NCBI GenBank assembly: GCA_041879425.1
Contig: CP090854.1
Coordinates: 3,348,001 to 3,412,000 of the forward strand
Origin: Vibrio pomeroyi
Lineage (GTDB): Bacteria > Pseudomonadota > Gammaproteobacteria > Enterobacterales > Vibrionaceae
DNA: 64,000 nt
Direction: 5' to 3'
Shown here: piece by piece, positions 1-9,827 of the stretch
Position numbering within the stretch: position 1 is the stretch's first letter
Layout of the letters: the number at the start of each line of letters is the position of its first letter
Program-made: the position numbers and the translations under genes
Notes under the pieces: model-generated
What the model saw: the letters and a program-made list of their open reading frames with translations, nothing else
Databases searched by the model: none
Told to the model about the DNA's origin: nothing

Positions 1-728
1 ACGACTTCATACTGGAAGTCTTTTTTCACAGGGAGCATCCAATGCCTTTCTTTGCCTACCTTATTCCAGCGATTAAGTAGCCCTAGAGAGTAGTATCCTT
101 TGTCAAAAATAGTCAACGAATGATCGGGGGTTTGTTCAATGAGTTCTTCTGCAAGGCGCATTTCGCTGGTGCGATAGTCAGAGAATGTACTATCGATTAG
201 TTGATGACTTGTAAGCTCCATCAAGCAAACCATACGTACCTTAGGGTAAATATTCTCAGATGATTGATTGCTTTGTGCTTTAAACTCTTGATGATTTTCA
301 GGTGTATCTGTCGTTCTCCAAACGACACCATCGACGGATAGAAGGTTTAGTCCACACCAAGTTTCGAAGTTAGACGATTGATAGCTATGCGCAGCCATCT
401 TCTTAAAGACTTGCTTAACACCTTCTTCGCCTAATCTCTGTCTCGCTTGAACAACAGCACTTGGGGCAACAAAGCGCTGTTTGTCTGGCAGAACAAAATC
501 GAGTTGGTTAGCGATATCCCAAACAGATTGTTGACGAAAGAGACTCATTCCAACAACGGACCAAAGTACAGCCTCCAAAGGTAACCGTCTTCTTCTAACG
601 GTTGCGACGCCAGCTTGCTCAAAACCCTGCTGGATAAGCTCTGGACTAAGAATTTCAGAGTATTTTTCAAAGTGGTGAAAGGTATTACATGACTGAAAAG
701 TATTGGCAAGTTGGCTTTCTAAAGACAT
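1..728 (-). CDS. IS4-family transposase, partial
   Basis: DDE transposase of the IS4 family. The window holds the N-terminal domain and the part of the catalytic core with the first and second acidic motifs (VDGVVWR, FDKGYYS); the rest, including the YREMK motif, is off the window. Relative to the complete copy it differs by valine to alanine near the N-terminus and isoleucine to phenylalanine in LDIVLPD. ATG at 728 is taken as the start. An in-frame TTG at 788 would add 20 residues, but that stretch contains a terminator-like hairpin. No frameshift or stop is visible, so the copy may be active. Confidence 0.9.
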   Translation of the reverse strand, partial: MSLESQLANTFQSCNTFHHFEKYSEILSPELIQQGFEQAGVATVRRRRLPLEAVLWSVVGMSLFRQQSVWDIANQLDFVLPDKQRFVAPSAVVQARQRLGEEGVKQVFKKMAAHSYQSSNFETWCGLNLLSVDGVVWRTTDTPENHQEFKAQSNQSSENIYPKVRMVCLMELTSHQLIDSTFSDYRTSEMRLAEELIEQTPDHSLTIFDKGYYSLGLLNRWNKVGKERHWMLPVKKDFQYEV

Positions 729-822
729 AAAAAAATCCGATATTAGTTTCCTAATATCGGATTCTGAAGCCTTTTGAGGATCGGTCAAATGATCTCACAA
801 ATTTCTTAACTGATCGGCATTA
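1..822 (-). mobile_element. IS4-family insertion sequence, copy 1 (cut by window edge)
   Basis: This is the transposase-proximal 822 bp of the same element that is complete at 50478-51912, in the opposite orientation. Position x here corresponds to 51300 minus x in the other copy. The outer end at 805-822 is the 18-bp terminal inverted repeat. I compared the two copies by eye and saw three differences in 822 bp: 497/50803, 706/50594 and 764/50536, so transposition was recent. The flank begins with CAACTTAGGTTG (823-834), a dyad that continues into GCC and a T-tract, meaning the insertion split a terminator. The other end lies outside the window. Confidence 0.95.
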
Positions 823-834
823 CAACTTAGGTTG
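823..834. repeat. Predicted target-site duplication of IS copy 1
   Basis: CAACTTAGGTTG directly abuts the IS end. It has 4-bp dyad arms (CAAC, GTTG) and is followed by GCC and TTTTTTATT, i.e. the loop-proximal part and 3' half of a rho-independent terminator of a plus-strand gene off the left edge. By analogy with the 12-bp duplication of the other copy, this should be one copy of the duplicated target; the partner is outside the window. Confidence 0.65.
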
Positions 835-882
835 GCCTTTTTTATTGCCTGCTGTTTATGAAAACTCAAACGACAGGTATAA

Positions 883-910
883 AAAAACCGCTGAAAAATC
901 AGCGGTTTTT
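883..910 (-). terminator. pfkA terminator
   Basis: A 12-bp perfect stem (AAAAACCGCTGA and its complement) with a 4-nt A loop, followed on the minus strand by seven T. It lies 30 nt after the pfkA stop. Confidence 0.9.
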
Positions 911-939
911 AAATTCTTTAAGCGAACGCTAAGCGCGGC

Positions 940-1902
940 TTAGAACAACTCTTCTGCAACGCGGAATAGCTCAGAACGGTCTGGGTTCTGCATGTTCTCG
1001 ATACAATCGATGATGTCGTGGTGAACAAGTTCTTCTTTCTCGATACCAACACAACGACCACCGTGACCTTCTTGAAGAAGGTGAACAGCGTAGTTACCCA
1101 TGCGAGAAGCCAGTACACGGTCAAATGCAGTAGGACGACCACCACGTTGGATGTGACCAAGAACCGTTGCACGAGTCTCACGACCTGTTGCTGTTTCGAT
1201 CTCTTTAGCAAGCTCGTTCGCGTCCATCATAAGCTCTGTTAGAGCGATGATTGCGTGCTTCTTACCTTTAGCAATTCCATCTTGGATGTTGCCGATAAGC
1301 TGGTCTTTATCTAGGCCAGTCTCTGGAGTAATGATGTACTCACAACCACCCGCGATTGCTGACATAAGCGTAAGGTCACCACAGTGACGGCCCATGATTT
1401 CAACAATAGAAATACGTTGGTGAGAAGAAGATGTGTCACGTAGACGGTCGATTGAATCGATAACTGTGTTAAGCGCAGTTAGGTAACCGATTGTGTAGTC
1501 AGTACCTGCGATATCGTTATCGATTGTGCCTGGAAGACCGATACATGGGTACCCCATCTCAGTTAGCTTCTTAGCACCCATGTAAGAACCGTCACCACCG
1601 ATAACAACAAGTGCTTCGATACCGTGTTTCTTAAGGTTCTCGATGCCTTTCTCACGAACAGCAACGTCTTTGAATTCAGGGAAACGTGCAGAACCTAAGA
1701 AGGTACCACCACGGTTGATTACGTCAGATACGCTTGAACGGTCAAGCTTTTCGATACGGTCTTCAACAAGGCCTTGGTAGCCATCGTAAATACCGTAAAC
1801 TTCAATGCCAACTGATAACGCAGTACGAACAACGCCGCGAACTGCTGCGTTCATACCTGGAGCGTCACCACCACTGGTCAAAACACCGATCTTCTTAATC
1901 AT
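940..1902 (-). CDS. pfkA: ATP-dependent 6-phosphofructokinase I
   Basis: Catalyses fructose 6-phosphate + ATP to fructose 1,6-bisphosphate, the committed step of glycolysis; cytosolic tetramer. At 320 aa it matches the length of E. coli PfkA. Visible motifs are the N-terminal nucleotide loop [18 protein letters not shown] at about 102-106, and the catalytic GTIDND with Asp128 counting Met1. ATG at 1902 is preferred to the GTG two codons upstream because [10 protein letters not shown] is the family N-terminus and GAGGGTGA precedes it at usable spacing. It is monocistronic, with its own terminator. Confidence 0.97.
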   Translation of the reverse strand: MIKKIGVLTSGGDAPGMNAAVRGVVRTALSVGIEVYGIYDGYQGLVEDRIEKLDRSSVSDVINRGGTFLGSARFPEFKDVAVREKGIENLKKHGIEALVVIGGDGSYMGAKKLTEMGYPCIGLPGTIDNDIAGTDYTIGYLTALNTVIDSIDRLRDTSSSHQRISIVEIMGRHCGDLTLMSAIAGGCEYIITPETGLDKDQLIGNIQDGIAKGKKHAIIALTELMMDANELAKEIETATGRETRATVLGHIQRGGRPTAFDRVLASRMGNYAVHLLQEGHGGRCVGIEKEELVHHDIIDCIENMQNPDRSELFRVAEELF

Positions 1903-2219
1903 GCTCACCCTCGATTTTTGGGAATCTATTATTCAATTCTTGTTCTTGCTGATTGTATATCAACAAGATTTTAAATCTATATTTGTGCGTTATGTTACAT
2001 TTCCTCAACAGGAATAGCACTTAAATCGCGTAAAATTATGTAACATTTCTACTTCTGTAAGAGTATTACAGTTTTACTCAATAACTTTGTTGATTCACAT
2101 CAGAATCAACATTAATTGTTACTAAGGTGGTTTTTGAATCACCAAAGAACTAGTAATTTTTACTCACTCTAGTTCAAAAGCCGCCCACTTACCATTTGCC
2201 ACTCAACTTTTAGCCCGTA
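1903..2219. other. Intergenic region upstream of pfkA
   Basis: No gene is supported. It holds an 8-bp perfect inverted repeat, GTTGATTC (2089-2096) and GAATCAAC (2103-2110), and a 7-bp repeat GAACTAG (2147-2153)/CTAGTTC (2169-2175). The pfkA promoter must lie here on the minus strand; I could not fix its -35/-10 with confidence. Confidence 0.5.
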
Positions 2220-3128
2220 TCACCACGAGTGGAATTTTTGCTGCTTCTCTGGTCCAAATACAACCGAATACGGATCCTGGTGAATTAATACATCAGCATC
2301 AGGGAATACGGAGATAAGCTTGGCCTCAACTTCGTCAGAAATGCGATGCGCTTCAATAAGTGGCATCTCATCTTCAAGTTCTAAGTGCAATTGAATAAAG
2401 CGAATTGGCCCCGAACGACGCGTTCGTAATTGATGCACACCCAACACGCCTTCGATACTCAACGATGTCTCTTTAATCTGTTTTAGCTCTTCATCCGGCA
2501 GCTTATGATCAAGCAGAGATTGAATCGCTTCCATCGCCATTTGATAAGCGCTGTAAAGAATGTAGATACCGATACCCACCGCGAATACAGAGTCCGCTTG
2601 GCCAATACCAAACCAGCTTAACGCCAGTGCCAGCATGATCGCAGCATTCATATAGAGGTCAGATTGATAGTGTAATGAGTCAGCGGCAATCGCCTGGCTA
2701 CCCGTTTTCTTCACCACGTGTTTTTGGAAGCGCACTAAACCGAAGGTCATCATCATCGCGAATAAGCTGACGTAGATACCAATCTCTGGAGAGTTGAGTT
2801 CATGAGGTCTGAAGAAGCGCTCAATACCATTAAGAATGAGGAAACAAGCCGAGCCTGAGATAAACATCGCCTGTGCTAATGCGGCAAGAGATTCAGCCTT
2901 ACCATGACCAAAAGTGTGTTCTTTGTCGGCAGGCTGCAGAGAGTAACGAACGACGATGAGGTTAACGACAGAGGCCGCGATATCCAACATTGAATCGACC
3001 ACGGAAGCCAACAGACTCACAGAACCTGTCACCCACCATGCTGCGACTTTCACTATCAATAAAATAGTGGCGATGGTGGTGGCTGCCCAAGCAGCGAGCG
3101 TAACTAAACGTGCGTATTCTTGTTTCAT
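2220..3128 (-). CDS. fieF: Cation-efflux pump FieF (CDF family)
   Basis: Proton-driven exporter of Fe2+/Zn2+ in the cation diffusion facilitator family, inner membrane. About six membrane segments fill the first 200 residues, followed by a cytosolic ferredoxin-like domain. Metal-site residues are visible in SVVDSMLD (TM2) and SLHYQSD (HxxxD, TM5), and the GHGKAE loop is typical. I start at ATG 3128 (302 aa, MKQEYARLV), which matches the family N-terminus; an upstream in-frame ATG at 3209 would add 27 residues with no counterpart in relatives. No obvious Fur box precedes it. Confidence 0.9.
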   Translation of the reverse strand: MKQEYARLVTLAAWAATTIATILLIVKVAAWWVTGSVSLLASVVDSMLDIAASVVNLIVVRYSLQPADKEHTFGHGKAESLAALAQAMFISGSACFLILNGIERFFRPHELNSPEIGIYVSLFAMMMTFGLVRFQKHVVKKTGSQAIAADSLHYQSDLYMNAAIMLALALSWFGIGQADSVFAVGIGIYILYSAYQMAMEAIQSLLDHKLPDEELKQIKETSLSIEGVLGVHQLRTRRSGPIRFIQLHLELEDEMPLIEAHRISDEVEAKLISVFPDADVLIHQDPYSVVFGPEKQQKFHSW

Positions 3129-3224
3129 AACTTGGCTATAAAGTGACTGATAGCACAAAGTATAACCTGCAAACAACCAATTGAATATGACAACTAGGGT
3201 GTAAGACATTCATTTTTAGGAATC

Positions 3225-3248
3225 AAAAAAAGCGGCACACGGCCGCTT
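3225..3248 (-). terminator. cpxP terminator
   Basis: Stem AAGCGGC/GCCGCTT with a 5-nt loop. On the minus strand it is followed by seven T. It sits 44 nt past the cpxP-like stop codon. Confidence 0.85.
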
Positions 3249-3291
3249 CTTTCTAAACACTTTCATTCAAAGCTGCTTTATCAAGCTCGAA

Positions 3292-3801
3292 TTACTTGTC
3301 CTTATTCATGCGTTTTTCCATTTTTTCAGCACACTTAGTCATGCGCTCTTGTTGGATTTCTTTCAGTTGAGTCTTTTGCTCAGCCGTTAGTACGCTCATC
3401 ATTTCGTGTTGCTTCTTCAGCATTGCCACGCGACGCTCAGTTTGCTTCTCAACCATTTCGCTTGCTAGGTCGTTTGCTGCTGCTTCATCGAAGTTGTCAG
3501 CCAGTACCAATGCTTGAACTTTCTCTTGGTGCGCTTTCATTTTCGCCATTTTATCGGCTTTATTGCCAGCGTGTTTTTCTTTCATCTCTGCACGATTCGC
3601 TTCGCGCATCTCTTTCAATTCTGTTTTTTGTGCGTCAGTTAGGTCTAGTTGACGCATCACTTTCTTATCGAAGCCGCCACATTTACCGTGCATGCCTTTG
3701 TGGTCGCCTTTATCGCCGCCGCCAAATGCGTACGCGCTTGCTGTACCTAACATTAGTGGAAGTGCCGCAGCTGCTAGTACAAGTTTCTTAGTCATTTTCA
3801 T
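3292..3801 (-). CDS. cpxP: Periplasmic CpxP/Spy-family stress chaperone
   Basis: Periplasmic helical adaptor of the CpxP/Spy family, known to bind misfolded proteins and damp CpxA signalling. The 169-aa product has a signal peptide (MKMTKKLVLAAAALPLMLG, cleavage near ASAYA) and two copies of the family LTxxQ motif, LTDAQ around residue 55 and LTAEQ around 138. It is rich in Lys, Met and Glu. GAGG is 8 nt upstream of the ATG. It is divergent from cpxR, with a consensus CpxR box between them, so autoregulation like that of E. coli is expected. Confidence 0.88.
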   Translation of the reverse strand: MKMTKKLVLAAAALPLMLGTASAYAFGGGDKGDHKGMHGKCGGFDKKVMRQLDLTDAQKTELKEMREANRAEMKEKHAGNKADKMAKMKAHQEKVQALVLADNFDEAAANDLASEMVEKQTERRVAMLKKQHEMMSVLTAEQKTQLKEIQQERMTKCAEKMEKRMNKDK

Positions 3802-3902
3802 AATTGTTGCCTCAATTCGGTATAATAAGTCATGTGTTGCGTCTGTTTCTCAGCGCTTGAATATAGATTAGTCTTTCCCTCGTAAAGTGACGTTTAGAAA
3901 GC

Positions 3903-3917
3903 GTAAAGAATCGTAAA
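3903..3917. promoter_or_regulatory. CpxR box in the cpxP/cpxR divergent promoter
   Basis: GTAAAGAATCGTAAA is an exact GTAAA-N5-GTAAA CpxR consensus. A weaker second copy, GTAAAGTGACGTTTA, lies at 3884-3898. Both sit between the two divergent start codons, as expected for CpxR-P activation of cpxP and autoregulation of cpxRA. Confidence 0.85.
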
Positions 3918-3981
3918 GAGTGAAAGCTGACCAATAATTAGCAGTATTATTAACGTGTAAATAACCGATTAAGGCTTCCCT

Positions 3982-4671
3982 ATGGCGAACATTCTTCTTA
4001 TTGATGACGACACCGAGTTAACCAGCTTACTTAAAGACATTCTGAGCTTTGAGGGCTTCACTGTTTCCGAAGCTAATGACGGCTACGCGGGGCTCGAAGC
4101 GATCAATGATGAGATTGACCTGATTCTTTTGGATGTGATGATGCCGCGCCTGAATGGCATGGAAACTCTCAAGAAGCTAAGAGAAAATTGGGAAACACCC
4201 GTACTGATGCTGACCGCAAAAGGTGAAGAGATCGATCGTGTGATCGGCCTAGAGCTTGGCGCAGATGACTATTTACCTAAACCTTTCAGTGACCGAGAGC
4301 TTCTAGCACGTATTCGTGCCATCTTGCGTCGAACGCAAACCACCGCGGCACCGAAAGCGGCCAGTGATAGAATTCAATACCAAGACATTGAAGTATTCCC
4401 TGGCAAACAAGAAGCTTACTGTAATGGCGAGATTATCGATCTCACCACCACAGAGTTTGCTCTGCTAAGTCACCTTATCCAAAACCCGGGGCAAGTGATC
4501 ACCAAAGAAGCATTGAGCTTAGATGTGTTGGGCAAAAGGCTGGCAGCGTTTGACCGCGCAATTGATATGCACATATCCAACTTGCGTAAAAAGATCCCAG
4601 AGCGCAGCGACGGAAAGTCTCGTATCAAGACCTTACGCGGTCGTGGCTACTTATTAGTAGAGGAGGATTAA
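3982..4671 (+). CDS. cpxR: Response regulator CpxR
   Basis: OmpR/PhoB-type regulator of the envelope-stress response. The receiver domain (1-115) carries the acidic pocket IDDD, the phospho-acceptor Asp51 in LLLDVMMP, and the conserved Thr and Lys (MLTAKGEE, YLPKPF). The C-terminal winged helix (about 130-229) ends RGRGYLLVEED. Its TAA overlaps the cpxA ATG by one base (TAATG), implying translational coupling. Confidence 0.97.
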   Translation: MANILLIDDDTELTSLLKDILSFEGFTVSEANDGYAGLEAINDEIDLILLDVMMPRLNGMETLKKLRENWETPVLMLTAKGEEIDRVIGLELGADDYLPKPFSDRELLARIRAILRRTQTTAAPKAASDRIQYQDIEVFPGKQEAYCNGEIIDLTTTEFALLSHLIQNPGQVITKEALSLDVLGKRLAAFDRAIDMHISNLRKKIPERSDGKSRIKTLRGRGYLLVEED

Positions 4672-6050
4672 TGCGTATCCCTAAAATCACCAGCTTATAT
4701 GGACGTATCTTTGCTATCTTTTGGTTCACCATGTTACTGGTGCTTTTGTCGGTACTGTCACTTCCTCATTTAGATCCGCGAGTCGCGCGCGATGTGCCTG
4801 CTGATCATCTCGGTAAATTAGAGCGTATCGCCAAGGCCGCTGAGAAACGCTACGCCAGAGAACCGAACCTCGGCAAAATTGTGTTCCAACTTGAGGCGCC
4901 ACGCAGCCGCAAGGATTCTCGCGCCCGCATCTATTTAACCGATCTTGAGGGTGCGGTTCTAACCTCGAAAAGACATTCGGACTATAAGCTCAAGGCGATT
5001 CGTAACTTTGTTACGTCGATTGATAACCCTGAGATGCCGAAGCAAAAACTCTACGGACACTACATGGTCGCAGGGCCAGTGCCGATTACTCTCGCCGGTG
5101 AAGAGTTGCTGATGTATGCCGGAGTGAAGTGGAACCAACCACCGCCGTTCTTACTGCGACTGTTTGATAGACCTCTGCAGCTATTACTTGCCGTGATGTT
5201 GGCGAGTACCCCACTATTGCTTTGGTTAGCTTGGGCATTAAGCCAACCAGCCCGCAGGCTTGAGCGCGCAGCGCAACGTGTGGCGAAAGGTCAGTTTGAG
5301 GTTGATCCAACACTTGAAAAAGGCACATCTGAATTCAGACAAGCGGGTGAGAGCTTTAACCAGATGGTTGAAGCCGTGAACCAGATGATTTCAGGGCAGC
5401 AGCGACTACTCTCTGATATTTCACACGAGCTGCGCTCACCACTGACGCGTTTGCGCATGGCCAACGCACTGGCAATTCGTAAACAAGGTGAGAGCCAAGA
5501 ACTTGAGCGTATCGATACTGAAGCACAACGTCTGGAACAGATGATCAGCGAGCTACTGACGCTATCGCGCATGCAGGTCGACAGCCACATCACTCGTGAG
5601 GTTCAGCCTATCTCGAGCCTATGGGAAGAGATCTTGAAAGACGCTCAGTTTGAAGCCGAACAGATGGGCAAACAGCTGACGTTCTCTGAGATCCCTGAGC
5701 GTTCTATTTCGGGTAATCCTAAGCTGCTGATGAGTGCGCTAGACAACATCACGCGTAACGCCATCTACTACGGTAAAGATCAAGTCGATGTGCAGTTCCA
5801 CGTGGTGCAAGATCAGCTGACGATTTGCGTGAACGATAACGGTGATGGTGTGCCTGATGATGAATTAGATTCTATCTTCAGACCTTTCTATCGCGTTTCT
5901 ACTGCCCGTGATCGTAATACCGGTGGCACAGGGCTTGGGTTAACCATTACAGAGAGTGCGATTCGCCAACACAGCGGAACCATCACAGCAACCCGCAGCC
6001 AGTTAGGTGGATTACAACTCGAAATCACCCTACCTATCTTACCGGTGTAA
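4671..6050 (+). CDS. cpxA: Sensor histidine kinase CpxA
   Basis: Inner-membrane sensor kinase/phosphatase partner of CpxR, 459 aa. TM1 is about 11-31, a periplasmic sensor follows to about 163, TM2 is about 168-190 and a HAMP domain follows. The dimerisation domain contains SDISHELRSPLTR with phospho-acceptor His252. The ATP-binding domain has NDNGDGVPDDE, FRPFYRV and GTGLGLTI. Divergent cpxP supplies the periplasmic inhibitor. No terminator is visible before sodA, but sodA has its own Fur-boxed promoter region. Confidence 0.97.
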   Translation: MRIPKITSLYGRIFAIFWFTMLLVLLSVLSLPHLDPRVARDVPADHLGKLERIAKAAEKRYAREPNLGKIVFQLEAPRSRKDSRARIYLTDLEGAVLTSKRHSDYKLKAIRNFVTSIDNPEMPKQKLYGHYMVAGPVPITLAGEELLMYAGVKWNQPPPFLLRLFDRPLQLLLAVMLASTPLLLWLAWALSQPARRLERAAQRVAKGQFEVDPTLEKGTSEFRQAGESFNQMVEAVNQMISGQQRLLSDISHELRSPLTRLRMANALAIRKQGESQELERIDTEAQRLEQMISELLTLSRMQVDSHITREVQPISSLWEEILKDAQFEAEQMGKQLTFSEIPERSISGNPKLLMSALDNITRNAIYYGKDQVDVQFHVVQDQLTICVNDNGDGVPDDELDSIFRPFYRVSTARDRNTGGTGLGLTITESAIRQHSGTITATRSQLGGLQLEITLPILPV

Positions 6051-6072
6051 TACCCCCACAAAGATCGCAGTT

Positions 6073-6091
6073 GATAATGATTGCTATTATC
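6073..6091. promoter_or_regulatory. Fur box upstream of sodA
   Basis: GATAATGATTGCTATTATC matches the 19-bp Fur consensus at 15 of 19 positions and is 36 bp upstream of the sodA ATG. Repression by Fe2+-Fur is expected, as known for sodA in E. coli. Confidence 0.85.
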
Positions 6092-6126
6092 ATTATGGTA
6101 AATCCTCTAATTATGGAGGATTTACC

Positions 6127-6744
6127 ATGTCGCACACTTTCCCTGATCTACCCTACGCTTACGATGCCCTAGAACCTTACATTGATGCTAAAACGATGGA
6201 AGTGCATTACAGCAAGCACCATAGAACCTACTACGATAAGTTTGTTGCGGCGGTGTCTGGCAGCGAACTAGAACAGCAATCTCTGACCGAGATCTTCGCT
6301 AACATCTCACAACACAGTCCTGCCGTTCGTAACAATGGTGGCGGCTACTACAACCATATCTTGTATTGGAACTGTATGTCTCAAGACGGCGGTGGTGAAC
6401 CAACTGGCGAGCTTGGTGATGCTATCAAGAGTACATTCGGAGATTTCGAGACGTTCCAAGATCAGTTCGCTCAAGCGGCAATCAATACCTTCGGTTCAGG
6501 CTTTGCGTGGTTGGTGGTAGAAGAAGGTCAACTGAAAATCATCTCGACCTCAAACCAAGACAACCCGTGGATGGATACCATCGCCAGCAACGGTGAGCCA
6601 ATTCTTGCACTAGATGTTTGGGAACACGCCTACTACATCAGCTACCAAAACCGTCGCCCTGATTACATCAACGCATGGTGGAATGTGGTGAATTGGAAGG
6701 CGGTTGCTGAAAACTACGCACAGGCACTCGCGAATAAAGCGTAA
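6127..6744 (+). CDS. sodA: Superoxide dismutase, Mn type by sequence
   Basis: Converts superoxide to H2O2 and O2 in the cytosol. The 205-aa protein has metal ligands in HYSKHH, NHILYW and DVWEHAYY. The metal-discriminating positions look like Mn[12 protein letters not shown] (Gly rather than Gln in the N-terminal half) and STSNQDNP (Gln in the C-terminal half), and the tail [17 protein letters not shown] is MnSOD-like. A start further upstream is possible in frame, but ATG 6127 follows GGAGG and gives the family N-terminus. The Fur box supports an iron-starvation role. Automated tools may label it SodB. Confidence 0.85.
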   Translation: MSHTFPDLPYAYDALEPYIDAKTMEVHYSKHHRTYYDKFVAAVSGSELEQQSLTEIFANISQHSPAVRNNGGGYYNHILYWNCMSQDGGGEPTGELGDAIKSTFGDFETFQDQFAQAAINTFGSGFAWLVVEEGQLKIISTSNQDNPWMDTIASNGEPILALDVWEHAYYISYQNRRPDYINAWWNVVNWKAVAENYAQALANKA

Positions 6745-6821
6745 GCGAATGGTGGTGAACTGTACTCACTCAGCTTGCCACCGTATACTCTGGCTATCTT
6801 TGATTATTCTTGTGAACCAAC

Positions 6822-7301
6822 ATGTTTGATATCGCTTTATACGAACCTGAAATTGCACCCAATACGGGTAACATCATCCGCCTATGTGCTAACTGCGGCG
6901 CAAACCTACACCTGATTGAACCGCTTGGCTTTGATTTTGAAGAGAAGAAAGTTCGTCGTGCTGGCTTGGATTACCACGACCTAGCGCGTGTTAAGCGTCA
7001 CAAGAACCTAGAAGCCTTCCTTGAGTATCTAGAGAACGAACGTGAAGGTGACTACCGTATCTTTGCGTGTACCACCAAGACCACAGGTCACCACGTCGAT
7101 GCCAAGTTCCAACAAGGCGATGTGTTGATGTTCGGCCCTGAGACACGCGGCCTACCTGCTGAGTTCATCGAGAGCATGCCGATGGAACAACGTATTCGTA
7201 TTCCAATGATGCCAGACGCACGCAGCCTGAACCTATCCAATGCTGTAGCAATCATCGCGTTTGAAGCATGGCGACAAATGGGCTTCGAAGGCGCGGTATA
7301 A
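6822..7301 (+). CDS. trmL: tRNA (cytidine(34)-2'-O)-methyltransferase
   Basis: SPOUT-family RNA methyltransferase (YibK type) that 2'-O-methylates the wobble nucleotide of leucine tRNAs using AdoMet. 159 aa; E. coli TrmL is 157. Family motifs are [10 protein letters not shown] near the N-terminus, FGPETRGLP in the middle and the C-terminal knot RIPMM....[11 protein letters not shown]. No strong Shine-Dalgarno is visible. It is convergent with fxsA across a shared terminator. Confidence 0.95.
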   Translation: MFDIALYEPEIAPNTGNIIRLCANCGANLHLIEPLGFDFEEKKVRRAGLDYHDLARVKRHKNLEAFLEYLENEREGDYRIFACTTKTTGHHVDAKFQQGDVLMFGPETRGLPAEFIESMPMEQRIRIPMMPDARSLNLSNAVAIIAFEAWRQMGFEGAV

Positions 7302-7344
7302 CCAAACCCTCAAACACCTATTATCTGTCATCGCTAATAGACAA

Positions 7345-7404
7345 TAAAAAAGGCTCTTACCATTATCTCTTTCTTACGAAGGATAAAGGTAAGAGCCTTT
7401 TCAG
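7345..7404. terminator. Bidirectional terminator between trmL and fxsA
   Basis: Arms AAAAGGCTCTTACC (7348-7361) and the complement (7388-7401) form a 14-bp perfect stem, with a small inner helix TTATC/GATAA in the 26-nt loop. A-tracts and T-tracts flank both sides, so it serves both convergent genes. Confidence 0.9.
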
Positions 7405-7432
7405 TTGTTGTCTTTCTATATAGGTAGCAGGA

Positions 7433-7972
7433 TTAGTTTAAGCGGTTACGATCGTTGTCGTCGTCTTTCTTCTCAAACTCACCTTCAAAGGTGTTGCCGT
7501 CTTTTGACTGATCAAATGGGTCTTGCTTAAACGAACCTGAGTTAAACGGATCTTGTCCAAATGGCCCCTGACCAAAGCCCGCTTGTCCACCAGCATGGAA
7601 GCCGCCAGACATGTTTTTAACCACCATTTTTTCCATCATTTTCTTAGCAATCATCGCTCTTGGTGCTGGCAGCAATACCAACATACCCAGTGCATCCGTC
7701 ATAAAGCCCGGAGTCAGCAGCAATACACCTGCAACCGCAAGCATCACGCCTTCAAGAATCTGCTGTGCAGGCATTTCGCCTTGTTGCAAACGGCCTTGTA
7801 CAGACATCAGTGTCTGAATGCCTTGGCTACGAACCAGTGAGGCACCAACAAATGCAGTAATCAACACTAACGCAATAGTTGGCCACAATCCTAAGAAGCC
7901 ACCAACTTGAATAAATAGCCCAATCTCAATGATGGGTACGAAGATAAATAGTAATAATAAGATAGGAAACAC
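7433..7972 (-). CDS. fxsA: FxsA family inner-membrane protein
   Basis: Small membrane protein named for relieving F-plasmid exclusion of phage T7 when overexpressed; its normal role is unknown. The 179-aa product has a hydrophobic N-terminus, a segment at about 26-48, another at about 80-110 (LTPGFMTDALG is characteristic), and a Gly/Gln/Phe-rich low-complexity tail of about 50 residues. The start is GTG at 7972, preceded by AAAGGAGGG. An AUG in the right frame near the N-terminus is not available. Confidence 0.9.
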   Translation of the reverse strand: MFPILLLLFIFVPIIEIGLFIQVGGFLGLWPTIALVLITAFVGASLVRSQGIQTLMSVQGRLQQGEMPAQQILEGVMLAVAGVLLLTPGFMTDALGMLVLLPAPRAMIAKKMMEKMVVKNMSGGFHAGGQAGFGQGPFGQDPFNSGSFKQDPFDQSKDGNTFEGEFEKKDDDNDRNRLN

Positions 7973-8256
7973 ACGCCCTCCTTTGTTACTTGCAGTTTAC
8001 GCTGAAAGCTCTATCAATCTCAAATTTATCCTGTAAATAAGCGTGTTTATTGACCAAGAATAACTTTGCAAAATATTGACGAAACAAAAGCGAAAAAGGT
8101 GATCAACTTACTATTTTTATGCGCTAGGTACAGTATCATGTGCCACATAAGTCAGGACGGATTTATCAGCCCAATATTCTAGCGAACGGAGTATTTGCAC
8201 ACAGAATAGGCTAATAACTAACTATATAATCAGAATAATTCTCTAAGGATCCTGTT

Positions 8257-9708
8257 ATGGCTACTCTATCAGAAGCACAAGTTGATGCTCCTCAAGCTAC
8301 TCGTCTCGAAGAAGATCTTTTAGGTCAACGTCATGTTCCGGCTGATGCTTACTACGGCATCCACACTCTACGCGCAGTTGAAAACTTCAACATCTCAAAT
8401 GTAACGATCTCAGATGTACCTGAATTCGTTCGCGGTATGGTGATGACAAAGAAAGCAGCGGCTTTAGCAAACAAAGAGTTAGGTGTAATTCCTAGCGAAG
8501 TGGCTAAATACATCATCCAAGCTTGTGACCTAATTCTAGACACGGGTAAGTGCATGGATCAGTTCCCATCAGACGTTTTCCAAGGTGGTGCTGGTACTTC
8601 TGTAAACATGAACGCGAACGAAGTAGTTGCGAACGTGGCACTTGAGCTTATGGGCAAAGAAAAAGGCCAATATGAGTTCATCAACCCGAACGACCATGTA
8701 AACCGCAGCCAATCTACAAACTGTGCTTACCCAACTGGCTTCCGTATTTCTGTTTACAACAGCGTACTAAAACTGATCGACGCGATTGAATACCTAAAAG
8801 GTGCATTCGAGCTTAAGAGCCAAGAATTCAACACAATTTTGAAGATGGGTCGTACTCAACTTCAAGATGCAGTTCCAATGACGGTTGGCCAAGAGTTCCA
8901 CGCTTGGGCTGTAACCATCAACGAAGAAATCAAAAACCTAGAATACACATCAAAGCTACTGCTTGAAGTTAACCTAGGCGCAACGGCAATCGGTACTGGT
9001 CTAAACGCAGCACCGGGTTACCAAGGCCTTGCAGTGAAACACCTAGCTGAAGTAACTGGCCTAGAGTGTGTTCCTGCTGAAGACCTAATCGAAGCAACGT
9101 CTGACTGTGGCGCATACGTAATGACGCACGGTGCGCTTAAGCGTCTAGCCGTTAAGCTGTCTAAAATTTGTAACGATTTGCGTCTGCTTTCTTCAGGTCC
9201 ACGTACTGGCTTGAACGAGCTAAACCTACCTGAACTGCAAGCTGGTTCTTCAATCATGCCTGCTAAAGTAAACCCAGTTGTTCCTGAAGTAGTAAACCAA
9301 GTTTGCTTCAAAGTTCTAGGTAACGACAACACGGTTTCTTTCGCTGCAGAAGGTGGTCAACTTCAGCTGAACGTAATGGAACCCGTTATTGCACAAAGCA
9401 TGTTTGAGTCTCTAGACATCCTAACAAACGCTTGTGTGAACCTACGCGACAAGTGTGTAGACGGCATTACTGTAAACAAAGAAGTGTGTGAGTCTCACGT
9501 ATTTAACTCTATCGGTATCGTTACTTACCTTAACCCATACATTGGCCACCACGAAGGTGACATTGTTGGTAAGATCTGTGCAGAAACAGGTAAGAGCGTG
9601 CGTGATGTGGTTCTAGAGCGCGGTTTATTGACCGAAGAAGAACTTGATGACATTTTCTCTGTTGAAAATTTGATGCATCCTCAGTATAAAGCGAAGCGCT
9701 ACGAATAA
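8257..9708 (+). CDS. aspA: Aspartate ammonia-lyase
   Basis: Reversibly converts L-aspartate to fumarate and ammonia; homotetramer of the fumarase/aspartase superfamily. 483 aa (E. coli 478). The flexible catalytic loop [11 protein letters not shown] has Ser331/Ser332. Other superfamily regions are [11 protein letters not shown] and [16 protein letters not shown] precedes the ATG by 8 nt. The next gene is a C4-dicarboxylate transporter, the usual pairing for anaerobic aspartate/fumarate use; a strong terminator separates them. Confidence 0.97.
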   Translation: MATLSEAQVDAPQATRLEEDLLGQRHVPADAYYGIHTLRAVENFNISNVTISDVPEFVRGMVMTKKAAALANKELGVIPSEVAKYIIQACDLILDTGKCMDQFPSDVFQGGAGTSVNMNANEVVANVALELMGKEKGQYEFINPNDHVNRSQSTNCAYPTGFRISVYNSVLKLIDAIEYLKGAFELKSQEFNTILKMGRTQLQDAVPMTVGQEFHAWAVTINEEIKNLEYTSKLLLEVNLGATAIGTGLNAAPGYQGLAVKHLAEVTGLECVPAEDLIEATSDCGAYVMTHGALKRLAVKLSKICNDLRLLSSGPRTGLNELNLPELQAGSSIMPAKVNPVVPEVVNQVCFKVLGNDNTVSFAAEGGQLQLNVMEPVIAQSMFESLDILTNACVNLRDKCVDGITVNKEVCESHVFNSIGIVTYLNPYIGHHEGDIVGKICAETGKSVRDVVLERGLLTEEELDDIFSVENLMHPQYKAKRYE

Positions 9709-9718
9709 AGTTAGCGAG

Positions 9719-9746
9719 AAAGGGCTCCAAAGGGAGCCCTTTTTTA
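9719..9746 (+). terminator. aspA terminator
   Basis: 10-bp stem AAAGGGCTCC/GGAGCCCTTT, loop AAAG, then six or more T, starting 10 nt after the aspA stop. Confidence 0.95.
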
Positions 9747-9827
9747 GGCTCCAATACGGTTAACCCTGTTTATTTTGTGGATTTCTGTATGTTGCACTTT
9801 TGCTTAATTGAACCTAAACCATAGAAC

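Noticed and set aside
2089..2110. Cra or FNR operator upstream of pfkA
   Set aside because: The perfect dyad GTTGATTC/GAATCAAC does not match Cra, and its spacing is wrong for FNR; recorded only as an inverted repeat.
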